DNA of 64,000 nucleotides from Lytechinus pictus (Eukaryota; Echinodermata; Echinoidea; Temnopleuroida; Toxopneustidae): NCBI RefSeq assembly GCF_037042905.1, contig NC_087252.1, positions 2,939,501 to 3,003,500 on the forward strand, given 5' to 3'. Below are positions 1 to 12,200 of this stretch, piece after piece. The position numbers and the translations under genes were made by a program. Position 1 is the stretch's first letter. Each line of letters starts with the position of its first letter. Under the pieces are notes generated by a model. It was not told where the DNA came from, did no database searches, and worked only from the letters and a program-made list of their open reading frames with translations.

Positions 1-230
1 TTTCGCAGCGTGTCCGGCGTTTTCGGTTTCTTTGCAACCGGGGGCGGGGCAGAGTTTTCCGTCTTGGCGGTTTCCTTGGCGATTGGAATTTCCTCATTCA
101 CGGGTTTCGGCTGGACCGGTTTCGGCTCGACTGGTTTCGGTTCCGGATTCGTGTCCTTCTTAACTGGTTCCGGTGGTTTTGAGCTCGGTTTCTGAGATCC
201 CTTCCCTCCAGAATTATACTTCACACTCGA
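1..230 (-). CDS. Exon 21B: Lys/Pro-rich tail, cassette B (partial)
   Basis: Phase 0 from 230 down to the edge of the window with no stop. The acceptor ttgcag is good. The protein is a low-complexity Lys/Pro tail with repeats EPKPVEPKPVQPKPV, then ENSAPPPVAKKPKTP. PxxP motifs may bind SH3 domains, which is inference. The exon and the end of form B lie beyond base 1. A plus-strand frame here (Gly/Phe-rich) is its mirror image. Confidence 0.75.
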
Positions 231-3200
231 CTGCAAATATAAACAGAGGGAGAGAGAGAGAGAGGGAAAGAAATATATGTATCGGATTTAAGCATTAATG
301 CATATTATCGTTTCTTTTGCTGTAACGGAAAACAATAAGAGACATTGACACCCCCTGCACCCCCCCCCCACAAAAAAAAAGGTTTACATGGTGGTGACGG
401 ATGTGCGTAATTTGTGATATTATGAATAAGGGAAAATTCACATATGGTTACTTAAAAGAGATTAAATGTTTGTTGACAGGGTATTTTGAAAGCGTGACAA
501 GGGATACATTGAATGGTCGAAATTTAGGGGAGAAAAGATAATGTAAAGATGCAAAGCGGCATGACGTTGGAAAAGAATGCAATCAAGAAATAGTAACACG
601 ATAGCAATTCTTTGCTGCAAGGATAAGAAAACATCGACCACATGCATTGATCATTTTTTTTGTAATCTGGTCTTTCCTAGTATTCCGTTGATGCAAGATG
701 AAATATGGACATTTTGAATCTGAATAGATGTAAACCGTGTCCATTATTGTTTATTTATGTCCAACTTGTCTTTTTACCTAACTTTACCACGTAAAGTTTT
801 TTATGTATATATTAATATAATGATTTCATGTATATGTATGAACGAGAATTAAACAAAAAGTCCTTTTAACTACAGTTTTAAGAAAATGATTTTAGTGTTA
901 TTGATCCTAAGTGATTGTAAAATGTAATAAAGTGTTTAACAGAAAAAAATGCGTGACTGAATCGAAATATTTTCATAAGTCATTACCCTAATCATGATAT
1001 TAAATGAGAACACATTTTTTTAAATCAAATTTATTTTAAAGTTATAGAGCCCATTTGAACACCGCGATATATTGGCAAACATCTAATATAAACCAACAAA
1101 ATATGTAGATAGTAAGAGCTACCTGGGAAATCGCGGTGGGTTTGTAGATTTGAGCGGACGGACCCGTGTTCCCCTCGCTAGACTTTTGGGAGGATGATGA
1201 TCTGGTGGATGCTCGCACATCGGTGGGTTTCTTATTCAGCGGCTCCGCGAGCTCAGCATCTCGGTCGTCGGTGGACTTAGACTGTTTTGATTTCTGTGAG
1301 ATTAAGGGAGGTCAAAGGTCATGTACTTAGTTGGGAGGGGCACCAAAATATATATTTTGATGATTTCATGTGTATAAATTTGTGGGAAATTACCATCGTG
1401 GGGAAATACTCTTTAAATATCAATTCCAAAATAATTTCCCCCTTGAACACAACATCCGAATCCAGGTACAGCTGTTTCAAGTGGAATTATAAAGCAGTTG
1501 TAGCTACATATGTTATTGATTTAGTATCAGTATTGATACTTGAATAAGACTAATTCTGAATATTTTTTGTTTTTATGTGGCCCATGCAAAGATGGTATTT
1601 GCATTTAAGAAATTTATTCGAACAGTACGCGTATGTTTTTTTTCTGTGCGTATTGAAGAGAGTAGAATTCAACAGTGTTGATTATTGTTGTCAATATAAT
1701 GTGATGATATATTAAAAAATCAAGCCTCATGGTTATAATTTGCTATGATTGCTAGGTGAACTTTGTGTGATGCGAGAAAAAAAAACGTTTTGCTTAAAAC
1801 ACTAGAACAACATACTGAAGGAAATGAGTTGCTTAAGAAATCAAGGTAAGGTCTGTTATGGAAGAGATGGTATGTATATCCGTGTTATTGTTATTAAATC
1901 CGGGCTTCAACTGTTTCGTTCACCCATTATGAGTCGTCAAAAATGACACAATAAAATAACACACTCTTAACAATTAGTTTAAACTGTATCCAATTCTGGT
2001 TGAAAACTACCCAGAGTTGGATAACTTCTATAATTACATATAATTGTTGTGTGGACAGTATGTTGTCCAACACTTCAAGAGTGTAGGTTTTACCAATTAC
2101 ACAGTAAAGGCATATGTTGCTAATACATGTAGATCTACATTGTGTGTGATTGAATTGGAAAAAAGGCAAAATTTATAAATGAAAGCAAAAGGAAAATGCG
2201 ATTGACATGCAAGTTTATGGTTCATATAGCAATTCTGAGGCTTTTGAAAAAGGGTATTTAATAAAAAGAAATAGGAGAGGGAGAGAGACAGTGAAAATAA
2301 AGAAGTGATATTGACAAGCATGATGTACGGTCAAAAGCTTGATAGGAAATGAGGATAACACATCACACAAAAATATAGGAATATGGCGTTGATGAGCTCT
2401 TTCGTGGAAACGGAGAAGATCAGAACAGAAATAAAGTATAATAAAAGTGTTAATCTACGTGTACTTAATTTTAATTATTGGCATATAAAAGTTAATATAT
2501 TTAAGAGCGACATGAATAACTTTATAAGCTATTTTGCCAGCCCGCTTGGAGTTCGCATTCATCTGCGTTTATTGGCGCCAATCTGACATAAGATTGACTT
2601 CTCCCAATTAATTAGCCATATCTAAATATATAGGTGACTGCCAAATCTAATTAAAAAGTGATAACTAATTATGCCCTTATACATCCTCTCAGTACACAGA
2701 TAGACTTGATTTATTATTCACAAGAAAGCTGAAACTGAATCACAAACTTTCAGATAAATTAACATCTTCATTTGTTTTCTTTCTCCGAAAAAGCACCCCA
2801 TGCATCTACCCTTAACGGAAGTAATGTCACATTTTCTTTTGGCCAATCCCGTGGCACAATACCAACACAGTTTCAACAATAAATGTGTCTTGGTAATAAT
2901 TTACCAGAATTAACAAAGTTCAATTAATTATGTTATTACCGTAAAATTTTCAACCATTATGTCTCCACTCACATGACTAAAATTAGCTTGTTAATAATGA
3001 ATTCATGTCGTTATATGTCATTCATACGGCGGTGGGTCTTCATGCGAAATTGAGTTTTTTTTAGCTTGCAACAAACACTCGAATTCCCGTTTACTTCATC
3101 ATGTTCACGTCGCATTTCGAGTATTTACATGGAAGGACGAGCTTTCAGTAAATCGCTGGTCCAGACCAGCTCCGGGCTGAGTTGCAAAACGTTGAGTTTA

Positions 3201-6200
3201 TGAATGCCCGTGCTAAAATAGCCTGTTCCAGACCGGTACTTTTTTGACGCCGCTACTAGAAGCAACAAACCTGTGCCATCAATTATATACCCTAGTATTT
3301 GAATTGGTGGTCGTAAAAGTAGCGCCGCCCTGCTATGCAGTTACTGAACATGTGATGCGGACTATTTCAGTGCGAGCCTGGTGCAGACCAAAACATCCAG
3401 AGTTACTAAAAACGGTAAGTTTCACAATGCGACTTTAAACGTGACGCGAGTGTTTGTTGCAAGCCAGTACAACCAAAACATGCTGAATTTCTTGTCTTTT
3501 TAGGAATTTATGCTGCAGAAAGCTGGTACTTACTTTATGTACCTCATAGCGGCCTTTAGATCCCTGTATGATGAGTTTTGATATTATAATATATTAAATA
3601 TGAATGGAAATTTTCTCTTATAAGGGCATTTTTCATAGTTTAGGGTACTTACCCCTCCGTAACCTCGATAATTCGATTTCTGTGGAGTGACAATGCATGG
3701 CCAAATAATGACAAACTATGAACTGATTGGAACTGAGTAAATATCAACAATTCTGAACACATTGTAAAGAAGAGTGGTTTGAAAATGAGTAACAAATATG
3801 TCCCTAAAAATTTACACTGGGAAAAGTTCTCTCCACATGCAGACTTTTTATCCAAGTTTTAATTTTAGTGTTGGTCTGATCACTAATTTACTAATAACGA
3901 CAATGTTTGGGTGAGTAAAACGTGGAATGGAGGAGATATGAATATGTCTGTGCATAATGTGCTACCGTCATGCAACGCTCTAACAACCCTCACTCCCGGA
4001 AAATATTCTGTGCAGTCAAGGTACATTTCGTTTTCCCACAAAAGAAAAAAAAATCTACTCTGATCCATAAACGATGCTGTTGTCTAAAATAGATGTCATG
4101 AAAACCAACAGTACGCATTGTAGCGACATTTCCCCATGCACAAGAGTGTTTGAATGGATTTGCTTTGTTTTCCGAGATATCGTCGAAAAACGTAAACTCC
4201 CTGCCATTAGCCTCGTTAAGACGTGGGATCCGGGTCAAGGGAGAGTTACTCCGACCAAGATACTCCTAGGATCCCACGTCTGATCGAGGCGACTACGAGA
4301 ATTAAATCAGTCGACATTCATTATACCACTTACCTTCTTTTTGCTCTTATTATAATAAAGGATTCCGAGGACGACTAGGAGGATGATGATGATGACGGCG
4401 AACGTGACCCCAACCGCGATGCCCACAACGTTGACTTCATTTCCAACTAGGGAACATGGTAAGAAAGCATTGAAGAAAATGATGATGTCATTTGGCAAAG
4501 TATGAATATTAATCAGTTGAATACGGGATTATGTAGTTCCACGACTGATGGGATCAGCCTCATGTAGTTGGAAATTATTGTACATGTTCAAAGGCCTCCT
4601 TACAACAGGTCCACGATCACGACTAGATATTAAATTTGCCTTTATTCTAATATGGATGACAGCATAGTCGCAGGTTTGAATGTAGGTATTCGTACGATGA
4701 TTAAAAACATCACGCAGTAAGATAATTCATGTTTCAATATCAGCATCAAATTTTAATACGTTTTGTTCCGAAATAGGGTCGCAGAGCGATCGTAAGGTGT
4801 GCGGTGGCCTTCACGCATACACCTCTTTCTTAAAAGGAATTATCCATCCTGTTGTGAAATATTGCGGGCCTACATGCATTTTTATCACGTTAAAAATTAA
4901 TACCAGTATGCATTTATTCGGCAAATCGGACTTGGAATAAAGTCCTTGTATGTGGGTCGACTCTCTTCTAATGCTAGTAGGTAGATTCGAACTTGGAACC
5001 TTATCATTGCATGCGCAATGAGTACACCATGACGCCATATTGACGATATTATGCTCTGGGTGTTCAAATCACTGTTTTTATTGAGATTCGTGCTTAATAA
5101 TAATGAGGTGAGGTTTTCTTTGACAAAATAAAAAGTATTAGGAATCTCGTCAAATCTTTGCCAGGTATTTAAAAAATAGGCATAAATCTTGCTATAAAGT
5201 GCACTTTCCCAGATTTCCAATTACTTTGTACATGGCTTTAAGGTGGACTGTGAAAATGTGTAATTAATAGTCGCTCCAAGCTCCGACATAATTATGACAA
5301 AGACGATTTTTTCGGAAAGATCATGACCTGGCAAGCGGTATGGACAGTTTGGATATTTTTTTATTTTGTAATTTTACATTCCACTCATGAGCATAACGAG
5401 GTCTTTGAGATTTGAGATAAAAAGGAAGTTTTTTTTAATTCGCTTACATAAGAATTTGTGATTTAATGATTAGCTATATTCGTTTTGAAATATTTTTTTC
5501 ATCACATCAACTGAAGGGCTACATCGTGTATATGTTTTTTTTTCTTCCCAGCGTCATATTTAGGGTTTATTAAGTCAAAGACTACACATCATGAATATTC
5601 ATAAACATGAATCGTAAAGCTATAGAGTAATTGGCAAAAAAACCCAAAGCAAAACAAAAGACAATTGTGGGACACTAGGATAATTGTAAGAATGGTAATG
5701 TTGCGGGTTCGGATCCCAATATGGGCAAAAAATTAATATGAAATGCTTATATTCATTCTATCTTGTATCACCATATCTTTATACCCATAGACAAAGGATT
5801 ATGCACCAACATATAATTTTAATCGCAAGCTATGCTCCTCTTGGGGCCCTTCCGATTTTTACTTGTAAATTTTGTATGTATTTGCTTTACTTATGTTTTT
5901 AATGGAAACGAATGAAAATAATTAAAAATAAATAAAATGACATATTGGACGCTATCTTGAAAATAACCTTTTTTCTGGATGCGGATTATGGTAGAATATT
6001 AGTTTGCTATTAATTAGGTCAAATAGTACCACAAACATTTGAAAAAAAAAACATTTGTTGCTATTTGTTTGGGGTCTAGCCATACATTGACACGACTACA
6101 TAGGCAATTAATTAATATGAACAAAAAAACTATCGAAATTAAGGCGAGACTTTGTATAGATCAAAGTTTCGTAGCTTAAAAATATCGCTTGCACATTAGA

Positions 6201-9200
6201 ACATGCCAAGGACTGGGAAGTTTGGTGTAGCTCCCTTCCAAATAACGATTATAATGAGCTGCGAACAGCAATTCTTTTAAAGCACCTGCAGGACCACACA
6301 CCTTAATATCATTAATTGCACTTTTAATAATACCTACTTATACTGTGAAACCCAACCTGCATTATTGCGAGTCCTATAAATTGATCGCGATGATAAATTG
6401 TATATTCATATATATTTCACACACGAGATATACATGTATATAAGTTTTTATTAAAAAAAAAGCGTGATAAGCATTTGTGGTATTCCTATAGCTCATAAAT
6501 ATCGCAATTTTCCTCTACATCGCAGTTTTTTTGGTAATAATTGATAGTAGGCCTATACATCATTGTTGAATCGCCTTTCGAAGTGAAAGTGGGATGGGCT
6601 GATGATAATACGCTTGGATGAACATTGTTACCATATTCGAACGAGGGGTGGACTTAAGAAAAGAAACCCAAACTATTCAATATCTAAGACTAACACACAC
6701 GCACAAATATTTATTTTGCCTACGACCATGAATGTTGGTAAAGATTAAGATGTGAATAAACAAGTCTAGAAAAAAAAAGAATTGATGAAAGAAAACCTGA
6801 GATACTAATTATGTCCATGATTTTTCATCTAATATAGAAGTATACAATACATTACCGGGGCCGCGAAGCGGGGGGGGGGGGGGGCGGCTGGAGGGGCTTC
6901 AGCCCCTCTCTTTTTTCCAAAACCGTGTACAAAAACGTAACAAATGACCATATGATTGTAATTTGTTTGCATGGTCAGCCACCCCCACTTTTCGCTCAGC
7001 CTCCCCCATCCACTTTGAAAACCATTCCGCGGCCCTTGCATTAAATATCTATTTTGTATTTTGATGAATGAAAATCGTAATTAGTCACCCTTGCGTCCTA
7101 TTTATTATTATGCTAACAATATGGATTAATCGAATTGTATTATGATCAGTCGTGTTTATCATGATTGCGATGTTAAAAAATGATGGGCATCATTTGGATA
7201 ATTAAACCTGGGTCAGTATGGGTTTAATCCTATATTCAATCATTTTACTTCACACTATATTAAATAATTGTTTACATATTCTTTATTTGGTTTTCATGAA
7301 AGGGTTTAAGTAGCAAAGAATCCCTTGAAATTTCATGTACACGGATATGATTATATTCAATCCATTTTTGGAAACCTTTCATCAAATGATTTAGATTAGC
7401 CTATTTGTATAGTTGGCAACTGATATTACATCGAGGTGTTTAAATTTATGCTAATAGAACATCACCAATTGAGCTTCTAATAAACATGCAATCGTGATAT
7501 ACATATATATATATTCACACACCATGATAGCTTATGTTATACATGTTGTTCTTTATAACGTAAACACAAATCATTTTCCTGATTCTGTAACAAACACCAA
7601 AATGAAAAAAAAAAGAAACAGGCATTGGTGAACATTATTGGTCATATATTAACATGAATTGTTGAAGGGGGATATTTGACTATAAACATGATAAATGGAT
7701 TTAAACGGGCTGTTTCACAATAAGCCTTTGTAAAAAAATATTATGCAGACCGTACGAAAGAATGGAATTGGCAAACCAGGTGATTTTTCTAATCAAATTA
7801 TAATACAGACTGTCGAGATATGCTAAAAAAGTACATTGGGCAATCCATATTCAATTCTTTTTTGTATATGATTAAGTTTTTCATTGATTTCACGATCAGC
7901 ATAATAACAAAAAGAAAGAAAACAATCACTTACATTAATTCATAACGCACTCTTCTTCAAGACATGCCTTATATAAATAATATACTTTTCGAACATTAAT
8001 GTCAAATGTAACTTCAAACTGCAGAGCTTCATTGGATGTCCTTTCGGTCTTTCACTTATAGCTGATCGCCATTTTGGAGCGTGTCTACAGTGTGTTCACA
8101 TGAAATCAAAAGTGTGTTCACTGCGTATCACCAGTGTGTCAACAGTGCACCAACAGCATGTCCACAGTGTGTTCACAAGAAATCTACAGTATGTTCTGAA
8201 TGTGTTCATTTTATCAACAGTGTGTTCACAGTCAGTCCACAGGAAATCGACAATGTGTTCACAGTCTGTTCACAGTGTGTCAACAGTGCATCAACAGTGT
8301 GCTCACAGTGCGTCCACAATGTATCAATAGCGTGTTCACAGTGTTTCTACAGTAAATCAACGGTATGTTCACAGTGTGTCTATAGTATGTCCATAGGGTC
8401 AAGATGTGATTCAGAGTTTTGAGAATCCTAACATTTAACCGCGTGAATACAGTCCCACACTGTGAACACCTATGCGGTTCCAGTGTTCACAATACGTTCA
8501 CATAGTGGACTATGAGAAAATGTGCCTTACACTGTTCAAATGCTCATATTAATGTGAAGAGAGTTTCACATTGAGCTGCTCACTGTGAGCACACTGTGGA
8601 TGTGGGACAGTGTGTTGTTTCAAGCATGGCTAAATGAAAAAGGAGATAATTTATCCACGCGAATAATATTATCAATAATAAAATCGAGTCATGCTGGACA
8701 CAATGAATGAAAGACATGCACATAATGTATTTTAAAGACGACTCGGCGATTTAAAATGATTTATAGGTCGGCGAACAAAGCCAGGTCATGAAGGTGTTTG
8801 TAATTTGGAATGGCGCGGTTGACGAGGTGATACGTCACAATGGCGCGCCAGACGGTATTGTTTATGCGCACAATGACAATAATTTATACTGGGCGCAAGG
8901 AGCGCCCATATTTTGGCGCGCGCGCCTAGGTGAAGGCGCGAAAAATCCTTCATTTTAGTCTTGGCTTTCAACGGAGATGAACGTCCAAATGTTCGCTTGT
9001 AATTTTCCCACCTCCTCCCCAACAACCATCCATGTAAATGTTACGTTTGGGTCAAACAATGTTGGAATGTTTAAACACATGCAATGGGGAAGGTCGAGAA
9101 TGAAGATACTCTAGGTATCATTCAGAGTTGATTTGTGTTTTATTGGAGTGTATAGCTCGTTATGAATGGAATAACGGATGTAGAATTGTTGTATAATAAT

Positions 9201-12200
9201 ATGGACATTTGAATTATTTTACTTACATGAATTTAATGTTGATTTATATAACGAAACACGAATTCAAATCCGGGGGCAGTTTGCCTGGTCGCACATCAAA
9301 ACAATATAAAGATTGTCGTGTATTTAGAAATGTGGGCCGTAAGGGAATTTTATCCTTCTGATCTATTTTGGTCTGTGGTCAGGTGGGTTTTCGCCCTTAC
9401 CCGTTTTTGGGACTGGGTGTTCGTTATATTTTGGTAATTCACATGAATTGAGTTCTCATATTATTGGCATGGCATATGTTCTTTAATCCACAATGGTCAC
9501 TTTTGCAAGGTGTGTAAAGCAGTGAATGATATTTTAGCCTCTAGTTATTAGATTTTCCACTTTGATGCCATGTACGTTGATTAATATTTCATATTGAATC
9601 GGGTCCTCATTCGGTACCTAGACGAAGGGGATTTATTTATAACTTTACATAGTACTTTAGGAACGCAATTGTAATTTGAATGTAAGGGTGTCACGCTCGA
9701 ACTTTCAGTTTAGGCCTCACCTGATCTCATAGGCGGGGAGGCTGGTATTCTGTATACATTTATATTTTTCGTGAAATTTTGGCCTCACCCAAGGTCTCAT
9801 GCGGGAAGGCTGGTATATATATGTATATTATATGATATAAGTATGCCATCTGTAATCCACCGATTTGCCGATAGCTCATACATGTAGTTAATAGCTGTGC
9901 TGGTATTCCTGTCCGGCTAGCAGAGAACCAGTGGGAAAGCAGCCGTGAAATTTAACGTTGAATTTTATGGGAGGGGGGCCTTCTAGCCGGGGGTTTAACC
10001 CCCCTTCGGGGAGCTAAACCAAGGCTATCGGTTGGTTCCAGACATACATGAATGTAAGTCTCTAATCAGAGGTATTCATATCCATGTTTTATACTTATGT
10101 GATTGTGACACCAGATTCGGAAAAGTGTTCATCTCTATTGAATAAAGCCACGACATAATCGCATATTATTTTGTTTTGTCATTTTGTTTGCCGAGTATAA
10201 TACCTAGTAGAGTGGCATATCCTAAAATGACCTGAGTACAAAAGAATCTGACAATTTGTCTTCTTGCAAAATTATTATTTATTCGTGCATTCAGTAAAGA
10301 TTTGATTGACATTTTGTGGCAAGGCTTATAAAATACGATGTGATGATCGTTATCTAATATAAATGGAATGTGAAACAATTTACTATAGTATAAAGGGAAA
10401 TACCTATTCTGTATTTCCTGATTATTTATGAATAAAAATACTCTCAATAAAAAAAATCATATTATTCAAACTTATTTTTAATCAACATTTAAGATAAACA
10501 TGTCAATACTTGTGTCTAATATGGATTGATTAATGCCGGTGCTGAGAATTAGTAAATACCACAAAAATGTATTTATTGACAAATGAATACACTAGAAGGC
10601 TGGTTATTTGTGTCTTTCCCTTTGAATACAGCATTATCTCACTATATTCACGGTCGTTCTGTTTTATGCCTTCAGGTTCAAGAAACAAATTTTTGTTTTG
10701 TTGACCTCTTTTTTTCTAATAATAAAAATGCCACATCACATGATACAAGTGGTTACATACAAGTTCATGTCATACACATGTGTGTGTATTAAACAAGTAA
10801 AAAAAATGCGTGCACATGATTTTGAATACTCGTCGATCTCCAATTTATTCATATTTAGACGGACTTTGTGGAACTGTTCCAGAGAACGCTAATGTCAGTA
10901 AGGATTTAATAACAAAATCCGTGGCGTTTTTCGGACAAAATAGAGAAAGAGTCTGACAGAGCCCTCGCTTGCAGTGGTTGAATACTTGCGTTTTTAATAC
11001 ATTACCTGTTTGTGTATTCTCGACTGAATTCTATTGTAGTACCTAGCGTTCTCGAGAACGTTCCCGTTCTCTAACGCAAAATTATCATTGATAAGTAACA
11101 AGACAAAGACAATGAAAACAAAAAGCCAACTCTTCCCCCTTCCACTATGCCTAAAATTTGCAGAGAGTAATGACTTACCATATCAATCATCAATTCACAC
11201 GCTCTGAAGTCCTGAGCTTCAGCATTTCCACATTGTTAAGATTTTCCAGTAATAAAAAAAAGGTAAATTGAATACTTGTATGCAATTAAAAATATATTAT
11301 ATAGTAACACATACAACCTAATATTAATGCGGTTTTGCACTTTGTGCCGAATTGCATCTGTATTAAGATATTCTCTGAAAATTGGAATGAAAAACTCACA
11401 TTATCTTCCGAGCCAATCTTTTTTTCATTTTTTTCTATAATTTTATTACTATATACATTTCCCTTTTTCCAAATATGAGTCATATTGGGAAAATATATTC
11501 CAGCTATTTTTCATGTTTATTACCGATTTGTAAAGAATGTAGCGCATCCATGTACATAGAAAAGTTGCAGATTAATTAAATTAATGTTTCTGTTTTTCTT
11601 AAAGCGAATAGATATTGTGCTAACATAGTTTTCTATCTATTGTCATTAAAATACATTATTATACTAGTTTTTGACCGTATGAATTATTTACAGCGTATCA
11701 TCATTTATGCAATGCTTCTATTTACAACTATACAAAACTACATGTGTCTTTTATCTGAATCTTGACATTCAATAGCCTCCTATATAAATAATGCATTTGA
11801 CTTTATTTGTATTATTGCTTTAACCTTATAAGGAGTAACGAAGAAATGTTACTAAAGCTTAATGTAACAAACGGAGTAACTGGAATACAATAAGCACTCT
11901 TTAGCACTACGGAGCACAACACTAATTAGGAAACAACTTTTTGGTGAAAATGGAATGTAAAGTATATTTGTATATTTATATCGCATAAATTCTAAGAAAA
12001 GGAAACTTGAACAGATGAATGTGACATTTAATGCCAGGTTAAATTTATACTAAATGTGATTACGGCTGTTATGTAATGCACTGACGGCTACAAAGTTGTT
12101 GTAATGAAAGTATATTTTCAATTACAGCATTCTTTAGGTATTTACCAAACAATATCAAACATATCAAAAGGGACTAATCGACAGCGAAAAGAACATTACA

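Larger units (their letters stand above)
1294..4333. other. Intron of cassette B with two inverted-repeat elements
   Basis: Holds the elements at 1960-2084 and 3063-3464, and the short hairpin at 4210-4290. The rest is AT-rich with no coding signal. A frame at 1287-1547 on the plus strand is not supported by any motif. Confidence 0.5.

Noticed and set aside
10..195. Plus-strand Gly/Phe-rich frame of 61 codons
   Set aside because: Mirror image of the Lys/Pro-rich cassette B exon on the minus strand, which has correct splice sites and phase.
8075..8400. CRISPR-like array
   Set aside because: Repeats are short, degenerate and contiguous without unique spacers, and the DNA is clearly eukaryotic.
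8081..8422. Plus-strand frame of 113 codons with VCSQC repeats
   Set aside because: Lies exactly on a degenerate tandem repeat.
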